15,780 bases of DNA from CAZSVI01 sp964610205 (GCA_964610205.1 CAZSVI010000088.1:1-15780), one strand, 5' to 3'; numbered from the stretch's first letter, positions 7,103-13,988 are shown. Made by a program: numbers and translations. The notes: generated by a model not told the origin, from the letters alone.

Positions 7103-8794
7103 CTACATTTTCTCCGGAGCATTAATACGAATCAGGTCCAGAACATTTTTAATTACCGTCCTTGTTGAATTTACCAACAGAAGCCTGGCCTGCAATAGTT
7201 CTTCTTCCTCACCCTTTACACGGCAGGCGTTATAAAAGCTGTGAAAGCCTGCCGCAACATCCAGAACATACCGTGTTAATCTGCTTGGTTCCAATGTTTG
7301 CGCAGAAAGAGCTACTTCCTCCGGATAATCGGCGAGTTTTTTCATCAATAACAATTCCTCAGGCATAACCAGCATATGCATTTTTACCTTGTCAACAGGA
7401 ATCCCGACTATACCCTCCTCTTCAAGCTTCCTTAGAATGCTGCAAATCCGGGCGTGGGCATACTGAACATAAAAAACAGGGTTATTGTTGGATTGCTCCA
7501 CGGCCAGATCCAGATCAAAATCCAGATGGCTCCCCGAGGTTTTCAAATTAAAGAAAAACCTTGCCGCATCCACGCCGACATCATCGAGCAGATCATCAAG
7601 GGATATGGCACGTCCCGTCCTTTTTGACATCCTGGCTATTTCACCGTTTCTATATAAACGAACCAGCTGAAATATAACAACCTGAAGCCTTTCTTTTGAA
7701 ATACCTATGGCTTCCATAGCCGCTTTCATACGTGCAACATGACCATGATGGTCGGCTCCCCACAGATTGATAACACGATGGAATCCTCTTGTTACAAATT
7801 TATTGCGATGATATGCTATATCCGCCGCCATATATGTAGGATGCCCATTTTGTCTGACTAAAACTTCATCCTTCTCCATCCCTGTTTTTTCTCCGCTAAG
7901 CCAAAGCGCTCCGTCTTTTTCAATCAGATATCCCTGTTCCTTCAAGAGTGTAATTGTTTCGTCAATTTCGCCATGATACAGTGAACTCTCTCTGAACCAG
8001 ACATCATAATAAATGCCATAACGGGAAAGCCCGTCCTGAATGCGCTTTATGTTTTTAGGCAGGGCATATTCAACAAGTATTCGTCTCCTGTCTTCCGAAG
8101 GTTTCGTAAGCAGTGCGCTGCCATATTCCGAAATAAATTCCTTTACATGATCAATTATGTCTTCTCCCTGGTAACCATCCTCCGGAAAGGTTACACTGTC
8201 TTCACCCTGAAGCTGTTGAAGATACCTTGCTTCCAGAGAAACCGCGAATTTTTCAATCTGGTTACCGGCATCATTGATATAAAACTCTCTTGTAACGTCA
8301 TATCCGGCCTTTTCAAGAACACCGGCAATACAATCCCCCAAAGCTCCTCCTCTGGCATTCCCCATATGCAACGGCCCGGTGGGGTTCGCGCTGACAAACT
8401 CCACCATCACCCTTTCACCAGAGCCAATATTCACTTCACCGTAACACTCTTTCTTTTTGTCAATGAGAGAAAGTGTTTCATACAGCCATTCATTATTCAG
8501 ATAAAAATTAATAAAGCCCGGACCGGCACACTCAACCTTAACAATATATGTGTTTTCAGGATCGATTTCATCAATAATCATACAGGCAATCTGCACAGGC
8601 GCTTTTTTTGCCTGTTTTGCCATCTGCATGGCTATATTTGTTGAAAAGTCCCCATGGGATTCCTCCCGGGGCTTTTCCACCATTACAGGAAGGATATCCA
8701 TCTGTGGAAGTTTCCCTTTTGATATGGATTTTATAATAGCTTTTTGAACTGCTGTTTCTATCTGCTTTCTGATTTTTTCGTGGATACTGTTCAT
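7103..8794 (-). CDS. argS: Arginyl-tRNA synthetase
   Basis: Cytosolic class I aminoacyl-tRNA synthetase charging tRNA-Arg with arginine using ATP. All 563 residues are present, the normal length. The N-terminal additional domain (about 1-100) is followed by the HIGH-type motif in SANPTGPLHMGNARGG (HMGN at 143-146), the catalytic core, the KMSKS-type motif RMSKRTG (388-394) and a C-terminal DALR anticodon-binding domain starting near FYVQYAHARICSILRK. It begins 42 nt after the DUF1934 gene, the same pairing as ywiB-argS in Bacillus subtilis. No T-box leader is seen upstream. The ribosome site is only moderate (AAAGGA, about 11 nt away). Confidence 0.98.
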   Translation of the reverse strand: MNSIHEKIRKQIETAVQKAIIKSISKGKLPQMDILPVMVEKPREESHGDFSTNIAMQMAKQAKKAPVQIACMIIDEIDPENTYIVKVECAGPGFINFYLNNEWLYETLSLIDKKKECYGEVNIGSGERVMVEFVSANPTGPLHMGNARGGALGDCIAGVLEKAGYDVTREFYINDAGNQIEKFAVSLEARYLQQLQGEDSVTFPEDGYQGEDIIDHVKEFISEYGSALLTKPSEDRRRILVEYALPKNIKRIQDGLSRYGIYYDVWFRESSLYHGEIDETITLLKEQGYLIEKDGALWLSGEKTGMEKDEVLVRQNGHPTYMAADIAYHRNKFVTRGFHRVINLWGADHHGHVARMKAAMEAIGISKERLQVVIFQLVRLYRNGEIARMSKRTGRAISLDDLLDDVGVDAARFFFNLKTSGSHLDFDLDLAVEQSNNNPVFYVQYAHARICSILRKLEEEGIVGIPVDKVKMHMLVMPEELLLMKKLADYPEEVALSAQTLEPSRLTRYVLDVAAGFHSFYNACRVKGEEEELLQARLLLVNSTRTVIKNVLDLIRINAPEKM

Positions 8795-8836
8795 TTAATA
8801 AACCGTCCTTTGTTTCTTTTAAAGTTTACAATTATT

Positions 8837-9256
8837 TTAATGCACCTTAACATCCAAAGTCGTAAAACTGGTAATCTGGTTATTTACCTCAAGAATATAT
8901 TCAACATTGAAGTGACCTCCAAAATCGTTCATATCTACCGATAGCTTTCTGGCGGTAACTCCCACCTCAATTGTTCCGTATTCGGTTTCGTATCCGGACG
9001 TATGTTTACGTCCTTTTTTAAAAACCATAAGGCTGCTTACATTCCCGTGGCGGATAAGAGTAATTGATTCAGGCTCAATCTTGAGTGTTGTGGTTGTCCC
9101 GTCCAATCCGGTAACAGGACTTTCCGCATAAGTAATGTAATAATTCCCGCCTTTTTTATAATAGCTTCCTTCCGTAATAAAATTCATAACTTCAGCATCC
9201 TGGTCGGGGTGTTCCTGTTTACTGTCCACAGTAATCATTACGTCTTTCTTCAACAT
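8837..9256 (-). CDS. DUF1934 (YwiB-like) beta-barrel protein
   Basis: 139 residues, matching the DUF1934 family, small cytosolic proteins with a predicted calycin-like beta-barrel and no known activity. Recognisable parts are the start KDVMITVDSKQEH, the core YYKKGGNYYITYAES, and the end GGHFNVEYILEVN. No signal peptide or membrane segment. The ATG at 9256 follows GAGGG. It directly precedes argS in the same direction, as ywiB does in Bacillus subtilis, so a link with translation or arginine status is possible but unproven. A set of large hairpins lies upstream. Confidence 0.85.
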   Translation of the reverse strand: MLKKDVMITVDSKQEHPDQDAEVMNFITEGSYYKKGGNYYITYAESPVTGLDGTTTTLKIEPESITLIRHGNVSSLMVFKKGRKHTSGYETEYGTIEVGVTARKLSVDMNDFGGHFNVEYILEVNNQITSFTTLDVKVH

Positions 9257-9298
9257 AGTTCCCTCTTTCGCAACTATTCAGTAAGATTTTCCAGCTAT

Positions 9299-9364
9299 AT
9301 AAAATGAAAAAAGTTTTTGGAACAAATGATTACTCTATAATGAGGCATACTTTTTTCATTTTAT
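9299..9364. repeat. 16-bp perfect inverted repeat with 34-nt loop
   Basis: ATAAAATGAAAAAAGT (9299-9314) is exactly complementary to 9349-9364. On the minus strand the second arm ends in a T-rich run just before the DUF1934 leader. A tentative promoter (TTGTTC, 18 nt, TATATA) for DUF1934-argS overlaps this arm. Confidence 0.75.
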
Positions 9365-9366
9365 GC

Positions 9367-9413
9367 TGCCCATGTGCCTGTTTTAGCCCTGGCTAAAACA
9401 AATGGCACGGGCA
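9367..9413. repeat. Long hairpin with a GTTTTAGCC stem
   Basis: TGTTTTAGCC (9379-9388) pairs with GGCTAAAACA (9391-9400) around CT. Further stems GTGCC/GGCAC and TGCCC/GGGCA extend it after small bulges. It lacks a clear U tract on either strand, so it is not a textbook terminator although it follows the racemase gene. Confidence 0.75.
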
Positions 9414-9422
9414 TCAATTCCC

Positions 9423-9461
9423 ATTTATATATGTTGAATATTTTATTCAACATATATAAAT
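9423..9461. repeat. 18-bp perfect inverted repeat with 3-nt loop
   Basis: ATTTATATATGTTGAATA (9423-9440), loop TTT, then the exact complement (9444-9461). It is the first of three hairpins after the racemase gene on the minus transcript. AT-rich and without a following U tract. Confidence 0.8.
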
Positions 9462-9489
9462 AACCTGCATTATCTCCGGTCACTTGCTC

Positions 9490-10299
9490 TCAGCGCTGGT
9501 ATGTATCCAAATCAACCCGCTTGACATTTTGAATTTCCTCTCCAAGAATCAAGCTACCCAGTTCTTTGAATTTTTCCACACTGTCACTGGTATAATACCT
9601 GTGTTGTCTCACTTTATTATCCGTCAAAAGATTTTTTTCCTGTAAAAGTCCCTTTAAGGCTATGGCAAGTTCCTCCGCAGAACTTACCAGTACAACCTCT
9701 TCTCCCATTACTCTGCGGATAGTATCTGCAAGAAGCGGATAATGTGTGCACCCCAAAACTAACGTATCAATGTTCTCATCCTTTAATTCCCGCAGGTATT
9801 TCACAGCTATCATCCGTGTAATATCATTGTCCCACCATCCCTCTTCAACCAGATTGACAAATAACGGACACGCTCTGGAAAAGGTTTTTACCTTATGATT
9901 CCTTTCATATATTGCCTTACTGTAAACCCCACTTTCTATGGTAGCAGGTGTACCTATAATACCTATTCTTCCCTGTTTGGTTCTTTTCAACGCACTCCTC
10001 GCACCCGGTTCAATTACTTCAAGAACAGGTACGTCAATGTATCCGATAACATCATTTAAGGCCAGAGCACTGGCAGTATTGCATGCCACTACCACCAGTT
10101 TGACATCCATTGACAACAGGAAGGCTATATCCTGTCTGGTATATTTAATAACGGTTTCCCTCGATTTTGTGCCATAAGGTGTTCTCCCGTCGTCCCCAAA
10201 ATAAATCAGACTTTCGTCAGGCAGTAGTTTTTTTATTTCCCTGACTACTGTGAGGCCTCCCAGCCCTGAATCAAAAACCCCTATTGGTCTCTTATCCAT
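9490..10299 (-). CDS. murI: Glutamate racemase
   Basis: Cytosolic, cofactor-independent enzyme interconverting L- and D-glutamate, supplying D-Glu for peptidoglycan. 269 residues, the normal size. FDSGLGGLTV (Asp10, Ser11), GDDGRTPYG, the first catalytic cysteine in ACNTAS (Cys73) and the second in GCTHYPLL (Cys184, His186) are all present, so it should be active. An upstream in-frame TTG at 10320 is rejected because the GAGAGGG ribosome site fits the ATG at 10299. It has its own promoter and a leader of about 100 nt with a hairpin at its 5' end. A GerMN lipoprotein gene lies just upstream, as gerM lies near racE in Bacillus subtilis. Confidence 0.97.
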   Translation of the reverse strand: MDKRPIGVFDSGLGGLTVVREIKKLLPDESLIYFGDDGRTPYGTKSRETVIKYTRQDIAFLLSMDVKLVVVACNTASALALNDVIGYIDVPVLEVIEPGARSALKRTKQGRIGIIGTPATIESGVYSKAIYERNHKVKTFSRACPLFVNLVEEGWWDNDITRMIAVKYLRELKDENIDTLVLGCTHYPLLADTIRRVMGEEVVLVSSAEELAIALKGLLQEKNLLTDNKVRQHRYYTSDSVEKFKELGSLILGEEIQNVKRVDLDTYQR

Positions 10300-10358
10300 T
10301 ATAATTTCCCTCTCAAACAATAACCATTTTTATAACAACAGAAGCAATTGCAACACAC

Positions 10359-10402
10359 TGTTACAGGCTTTTCACGGTTTCGCTGAAAAGCTGGCCTGTG
10401 AC
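10359..10402 (-). ncRNA. Hairpin at the 5' end of the murI leader
   Basis: In the minus RNA GUCACAGG pairs with CCUGUAAC (one mismatch), and inside it CUUUUCA with UGAAAAG across a 4-nt one-sided bulge. By the promoter position, transcription would start at about 10399, so the stem forms almost at the transcript's first base. This could protect the mRNA 5' end or be a regulatory element; no known riboswitch class is recognised. Confidence 0.4.
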
Positions 10403-10405
10403 ATG

Positions 10406-10434
10406 ATTATACATGAAACTGCCCGTTTTAACAA
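10406..10434 (-). promoter_or_regulatory. Sigma-A promoter of murI
   Basis: Minus-strand TTGTTA (10429-10434), exactly 17 nt, TATAAT (10406-10411). It lies downstream of the terminator of the GerMN gene. Confidence 0.75.
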
Positions 10435-10482
10435 GACGAGAAGAATTATCTTTGAATACTTTAATATATTATTTTGTATAGG

Positions 10483-10537
10483 AAAAAAGCAGAGCCGAAT
10501 GGTGAGTCCCGGAGAAGCTCAGTTCTCACCACCCGGC
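10483..10537 (-). terminator. Intrinsic terminator of the GerMN gene
   Basis: Minus RNA: GCCG and TGGTGAG on the 5' side pair with CTCACCA and CGGC on the 3' side (10494-10537), with an inner GAGAA/TTCTC stem. Five bases after the hairpin comes a run of six Ts (10483-10488). It is 20-70 nt past the GerMN stop codon. Confidence 0.65.
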
Positions 10538-10555
10538 AAAAACAAGATATTAAAC

Positions 10556-11248
10556 TTATTCCAGTATTTCTTCATCATAAACTTCATCAATACTGGCTTC
10601 TTCCGAGTTCTCAATTTGCGTGCCATTATCATCCGGTAATACAGTCTGGCTTTGATTTCGATCAATTAAAGCCTCGTTTCGGGGAAATGCATTGTCAAAC
10701 TTGAATCCCCCTTTAAACTCACTCTGTGTTTTTCCGTTCACCTGAAACTTTACATTTTCTATATCCTTTAGTTCAGTTAGTGTATTTACTATTGAAAAAA
10801 TGGTCATTTCTTCCGCTTCTTTTCCGCCCGGATGATTATCCACAAATTCTTTTGTCATATCAACCATGGCTGTTCGTCCTTCCAGCTTAACAGGGGATCT
10901 GAGACTCGCTCCTTCCGGAATCGTTGACTTCAATGTTGTATTCACCGGGCCCTTCACAAGTTCTTTAACAAGTACTGATGCCAATTGATCCGTTCCCTGT
11001 TTAGCGTCATTCATGTCCACATACCGTATTTCTCTTACCAGCCTGGTACCGTCCTGATCCGAAAAATACAGATGCACCTGCAGCTTTTCATTAAATCTTT
11101 GAGCATCCTCTTCCGAAAGAATTATGCTGCTGACAGGACACAGCTCATCTTCCTCAATCTGTTTAATCGCTTTATCCCTTGTTCCCAGACAGCCATTCAT
11201 TGTAATTATCATAATAACACAAATGGCTATAATGATTGTTTTTTTCAT
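10556..11248 (-). CDS. GerMN-domain lipoprotein (GerM-like)
   Basis: 230 residues. The N-terminus is a lipoprotein signal: MKK, a hydrophobic run (5-17) and TMNGC with the lipidation Cys at 20, so the protein is probably anchored outside the membrane. Residues about 55-175 match the GerMN domain (VHLYFSDQDGTRLVREIR, LVKELVKGP, SIPEG-like TIPEG, AMVDMTKEFVDN), found in GerM, a protein needed for sporulation and germination in Bacillus subtilis. The last 40 residues are acidic and low in complexity. The ATG at 11248 follows GAGAGGGG. Position next to the racemase gene agrees with the gerM-racE neighbourhood. GerMN domains also occur outside sporulation, so the exact role is open. Confidence 0.85.
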   Translation of the reverse strand: MKKTIIIAICVIMIITMNGCLGTRDKAIKQIEEDELCPVSSIILSEEDAQRFNEKLQVHLYFSDQDGTRLVREIRYVDMNDAKQGTDQLASVLVKELVKGPVNTTLKSTIPEGASLRSPVKLEGRTAMVDMTKEFVDNHPGGKEAEEMTIFSIVNTLTELKDIENVKFQVNGKTQSEFKGGFKFDNAFPRNEALIDRNQSQTVLPDDNGTQIENSEEASIDEVYDEEILE

Positions 11249-11341
11249 TGCAATAACCCCTCTCAGATCTGTCTAAACTATACCTATGCCCTTCACCGGA
11301 CAAATATACTCCTGTATGTTTGACAAATTTAAACGACGTTA

Positions 11342-11370
11342 TTTACAAAATTTTTTATTTGATATATGAT
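11342..11370 (+). promoter_or_regulatory. Candidate sigma-A promoter for the small XRE-like regulator
   Basis: TTTACA (11342-11347), 17 nt, TATGAT (11365-11370). This would give a leader of about 158 nt, long for such a gene. The rest of the 286-bp divergent region (11249-11534) is AT-rich; no convincing promoter for the GerMN gene was found there. Confidence 0.4.
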
Positions 11371-11534
11371 ATTGTAAAAGCTGATTCAAAACTGAAATCC
11401 ATTTATGTATTCTTCTATTATTTATGAGTAAACTTTGTTATATTTTGATTTTTCTCTATCAGCCGAATTATTTAATCTGTTTTCACCTTTCTGCCAAGGG
11501 TAATTATATTAAGTTAGGTAATGAGGAGTAGCTT

Positions 11535-11756
11535 ATGAAAAAAAGAATCAACAGGGAAAAAATGATGGAACTTATGAAGCGGCATTGCCGGGGGAATTAT
11601 AATCTTTTCGGAAGGGAACTGGGAATAGATCCGGCCCATTTACACCGCTTTTTGAATACAGGTGTAGGCGGCGGAAAAAAAATGATTTTTGCCTTGATGG
11701 AATTCTGTGATAATCATAATATCAGTTTTAACCAATTCTTTGAGCAGGGAAATTAA
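11535..11756 (+). CDS. Small XRE/Cro-like helix-turn-helix protein
   Basis: 73 residues, basic N-terminus, ATG preceded by GAGGAG at 8 nt. Residues about 20-42 (NYNLFGRELGIDPAHLHRFL) look like a helix-turn-helix of the XRE/Cro type, followed by a helix and the end NISFNQFF, which is usual for single-domain regulators of this size. It is single-standing and converges with the flavoprotein gene, ending 33 bp from it. No partner toxin gene lies beside it. It may autoregulate or act on neighbours; the target is unknown. Confidence 0.65.
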   Translation: MKKRINREKMMELMKRHCRGNYNLFGRELGIDPAHLHRFLNTGVGGGKKMIFALMEFCDNHNISFNQFFEQGN

Positions 11757-11789
11757 ACCGTTGTGCCGGTTAAGCAATTCAAATGTTGT

Positions 11790-12677
11790 TCACTTAACCT
11801 TTCTATGCCTTCGCACGTACTCTATCATCTGTCTTCCCGCTATAGCCCCCTGTCCGACCGCAACGGATATTTGTTTGAATATTCCCGTGCAGTCTCCGGC
11901 GGCAAACAGCCCTTCAATGTTTGTTTCCTGGTTTTGGTTCACTTGTATTGCCTGGTTTTGGGTTAATATGCCCAGCTTTAACGCAAATGTAATAGCAGAA
12001 GCACTGTCGTAAGCAATAAAAATGCCATCCAGAGGATATTCGGTACCGTCCTCGAAAACAATCTTTTCTATATACCCATCTCCTTCAAAAGCTTTAATGG
12101 GCTTTTCGTTTATACTGAATTTCTCTTTTAAATGGGCTGATTCAATCGAAAACTCAGTTTTACGCCCATTTGTAAACAACGTAATATTTCGCGTAAAAGG
12201 AGTAAGCTCCTCTGCTTCGTGCAGGGCATAATCCTTAAAACCAAGAACACCTATGTTCTTACCCCTGTAAAAGAAACCGTCACAGGTACTGCAGTAACTA
12301 ACACCCTTACCTTCAAATTTATTCAGATTAAGTATTTTGGGGTTTGAAATTTTTTGTCCGGCTGCAATCAGAACGGTTAACGCCCGATAGATTCCTTTTG
12401 TGGTTTTCACTGCGAAAGTATCTTCCTTTTCTATTCCTATTACTTCCTCTTCCTTAATTTCACCGCCAATTCTTTCCACCTGCCTTTGACCTTCTTCAAA
12501 CAACATCTTTCCGGTGACAGGCTGTGAAAACCCAAAATAATTTTCAATTTTATCCGCTTTAGCAACTGCACTGTTATCGGTACCAATCACCAGGGTTTTA
12601 ACATTGGCTCTGATAGTATAAAGTGCGGCGGAAATACCCGCTGGGCCTCTTCCGATAATAATCGCGTCATACAGCAT
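11790..12677 (-). CDS. Thioredoxin-reductase-like flavoprotein lacking the NADPH-binding motifs
   Basis: 295 residues with the two-domain layout of low-molecular-weight thioredoxin reductases. FAD site 1 GRGPAG (9-14), redox-active CSTC followed by DGFF (Cys129, Cys132), and the C-terminal FAD motif FAAGDC (258-263) are intact. The domain that should bind NADPH is altered: instead of GxGxxA it has VLGFKDYA, and the HRRxxxR arginine cluster is absent. Known clostridial ferredoxin-dependent flavin thioredoxin reductases share this loss, so reduced ferredoxin is a plausible donor. A TTG at 12701 is possible, but the ATG at 12677 fits the AGAGGTG site. It has a good promoter and a cre-like site upstream. 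The disulfide substrate could be thioredoxin; none is encoded here. Confidence 0.85.
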   Translation of the reverse strand: MLYDAIIIGRGPAGISAALYTIRANVKTLVIGTDNSAVAKADKIENYFGFSQPVTGKMLFEEGQRQVERIGGEIKEEEVIGIEKEDTFAVKTTKGIYRALTVLIAAGQKISNPKILNLNKFEGKGVSYCSTCDGFFYRGKNIGVLGFKDYALHEAEELTPFTRNITLFTNGRKTEFSIESAHLKEKFSINEKPIKAFEGDGYIEKIVFEDGTEYPLDGIFIAYDSASAITFALKLGILTQNQAIQVNQNQETNIEGLFAAGDCTGIFKQISVAVGQGAIAGRQMIEYVRRHRKVK

Positions 12678-12718
12678 AATAACACCTCTAAAACCAAACA
12701 ATATATTTACTTTTTTAC

Positions 12719-12747
12719 ATTATAGCATTGACCTTTTCACACTGCAA
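12719..12747 (-). promoter_or_regulatory. Sigma-A promoter of the flavoprotein gene (extended -10)
   Basis: Minus-strand TTGCAG (12742-12747), exactly 17 nt, TATAAT (12719-12724) with TGC before it, the extended -10 form. It is 42 nt upstream of the ATG. Confidence 0.8.
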
Positions 12748-12760
12748 ACTATTTGAACTC

Positions 12761-12774
12761 AATAAGCGCTTACA
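12761..12774. promoter_or_regulatory. cre-like palindrome TAAGCGCTTA
   Basis: On the minus strand TGTAAGCGCTTATT fits the catabolite-responsive element consensus TGWAANCGNTNWCA in 12 of 14 positions and holds a perfect 10-bp palindrome (12763-12772). It sits 13 bp upstream of the flavoprotein -35 and between the divergent promoters, so a CcpA/LacI-type regulator could act on either. Confidence 0.4.
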
Positions 12775-12826
12775 GGTAACTGTTCAGGTGTGATACCTTT
12801 CAATCTGCGGGGCCTGCTTCGGATTT

Positions 12827-12863
12827 TTGTCACATGGAAAGGCCTTTGTGCATAATATGTGAC
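12827..12863 (+). promoter_or_regulatory. Promoter of the small-protein cassette with nested palindromes
   Basis: TTGTCA (12827-12832), 18 nt, CATAAT (12851-12856) fits sigma-A; CATAATA also fits a sigma-G -10, but without a good sigma-G -35. The spacer holds the perfect palindrome AAAGGCCTTT (12838-12847), and GTCACAT (12829-12835) is inverted as ATGTGAC (12857-12863), so the arms flank the core promoter like an operator. Confidence 0.5.
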
Positions 12864-12888
12864 TGTAATGTTTGACTGAGGTGATATC

Positions 12889-13185
12889 ATGAGTGATTTT
12901 TCAAATTTTATACAAGGGCAGGTTACAAGAAAAAAACTGGAAAAAGGACTGGAAATGCTCCACAATGAAAGTCCTGAAGAACTAAAAAAACGCCTTCAGA
13001 ATGTTAACGTTGATGAAGTACTTCAAAAAATGGATGAATACGATAAAAAGCGCCTTAATGAATTAGGTATTAACTTATCCGATTTTAAAAGACGAATTAC
13101 CGAAGGCGATATTCAGAAGATTCATCAGGTACTGGGCAGGAATGGAGATATGGTAATTCGCAAAATACGTGACATGCTTCGCTGA
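12889..13185 (+). CDS. Small hypothetical protein, cassette gene 1
   Basis: 98 residues, very rich in Lys, Glu, Asp and Arg, with no signal peptide or membrane segment; likely all helical and cytosolic. The first third carries a helix (QVTRKKLEKGLEMLH). The rest reads as short amphipathic repeats around EELKKRLQNVNVDEVLQKMD, KKRLNELGINLSDFKRRI and DIQKIHQVLGRNGDMVIRKI. I do not recognise a characterised family. The ATG follows GAGGTG. It opens a collinear run of three small genes, 46 nt before the next. Coding is supported by the ribosome site and amphipathic pattern; function unknown. Confidence 0.75.
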   Translation: MSDFSNFIQGQVTRKKLEKGLEMLHNESPEELKKRLQNVNVDEVLQKMDEYDKKRLNELGINLSDFKRRITEGDIQKIHQVLGRNGDMVIRKIRDMLR

Positions 13186-13231
13186 AATACCGCATAGAAT
13201 TAATAAGAAATGATAAGGAGGTTGAGCATCC

Positions 13232-13624
13232 ATGAGTCAGGGAATGGATGACAAAATCCGACAGATATCCGAAATGTTAAGTAGTCCGGAAGCACAGGAC
13301 GGAATTCGTCAATTGTTCAGTTCAATTGGCGCCCCGAGAAGGACCACGCAGGGAGATACTCAGTCCCCGGAAGGAGCGGACTCGGAGCATTCATTAATGG
13401 AAGCTCCAATTCAACAATCATCACCGGAATCTGATTGGGTTTATAAAATACAAAATATCCTTAACCAGGTTAATAGCGTTCAGGATTCAAGAGTTAACCT
13501 TCTTCGATCTGTCCATCCGTTTTTGAACCAAAACAGAAGAGATCGTTGTTCAACATGCATCAATATTCTTCAGGTTGCCGACATTCTGAAAGCGTTAACG
13601 AACAATAGCGGGAGGTTTCTGTAA
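13232..13624 (+). CDS. Small hypothetical protein, cassette gene 2
   Basis: 130 residues in three parts. Residues 1-33 are a helical N-terminus ending SSPEAQDGIRQLFSSIG. Residues 34-66 are a polar, probably disordered linker rich in Ser, Pro, Gln and Glu. Residues 67-121 are a helical C-terminal region with SRVNLLRSVHPFLNQNRRDR followed by CSTC (106-109) and NILQVADILKAL. The NPEA-like helix plus RVNLLR-PFL-RR pattern seems to me to recur in small proteins of spore-forming Clostridia, from memory and unverified. A near-perfect AAGGAGG site sits 12 nt before the ATG. The stop overlaps the next start as TAATG, so translation is likely coupled. Function unknown. Confidence 0.8.
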   Translation: MSQGMDDKIRQISEMLSSPEAQDGIRQLFSSIGAPRRTTQGDTQSPEGADSEHSLMEAPIQQSSPESDWVYKIQNILNQVNSVQDSRVNLLRSVHPFLNQNRRDRCSTCINILQVADILKALTNNSGRFL

Positions 13625-13896
13625 TGTCTGATATCAGCAAAAGCGAATTCTCCAATATCCCTCTGCCCACAGAAAAGGACATTAATATCAAACCACCCGC
13701 GGCATCACCCATTTTTTCAGGAGGCCTTCCTGATCTGAAAAGCCTGTTCCGCCGTATTCAACTGGATGACATTTTATTATTTGGTCTCATTATTCTTCTC
13801 GCTACTGATGATGATTGTGATAATTTCCTTTTGGTTCTTCTGGTTTTTATTTTCATCACCGGTATTGACAAGCAGCTTTTCCAATTCTTGAGTTAA
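13624..13896 (+). CDS. Small membrane protein, cassette gene 3
   Basis: 90 residues. A Pro- and Ser-rich N-terminal half precedes LDDILLFGLIILLA (48-60) and NFLLVLLVFIFITG (67-80), two hydrophobic segments separated by the acidic turn TDDDCD. It is probably a hairpin-like membrane protein. The ATG shares one base with the stop of gene 2 (TAATG at 13622-13626), and its GGGAGG site lies inside that gene, so the two should be made together. I do not know a characterised homologue. The coupling suggests that the soluble gene 2 product may act at the membrane with it. Confidence 0.78.
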   Translation: MSDISKSEFSNIPLPTEKDINIKPPAASPIFSGGLPDLKSLFRRIQLDDILLFGLIILLATDDDCDNFLLVLLVFIFITGIDKQLFQFLS

Positions 13897-13938
13897 CACT
13901 TAACAATAAACATGATAAAATTCCTTTATATTTAAAAC

Positions 13939-13968
13939 TATGGAACTGCGATTTGAAGCAGTTCCATA
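13939..13968. terminator. Perfect 11-bp hairpin after the small-protein cassette
   Basis: TATGGAACTGC (13939-13949), loop GATTTGAA, then the exact complement (13958-13968). It follows the third cassette gene by 42 nt and lies before the hydrolase promoter. On the plus strand no U tract follows, so termination would be weak or factor-assisted; a short TTTT follows on the minus strand. Confidence 0.45.
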
Positions 13969-13988
13969 TACTGTTGTACCATTAATTG

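Noticed and set aside
8147..8644. 165-codon plus-strand open frame opposite argS
   Set aside because: It lies wholly antisense to a motif-complete argS, has no ribosome site or recognisable protein features, and is a frame shadow.
9299..9461. Insertion sequence made from the inverted repeats
   Set aside because: No transposase, no shared terminal repeats enclosing the three hairpins and no obvious target duplication; at most a small palindromic element.
9299..9461. CRISPR array
   Set aside because: The three palindromes differ in sequence and are not direct repeats with regular spacers.
8795..9489. T-box leader for argS
   Set aside because: No TGGNACCGCG-type T-box sequence or specifier-loop layout was found upstream of DUF1934-argS; the hairpins there do not resemble it.
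11535..11756. Small XRE protein as half of a toxin-antitoxin pair
   Set aside because: No small partner gene lies on either side; the neighbours are a divergent lipoprotein gene and a convergent flavoprotein gene.
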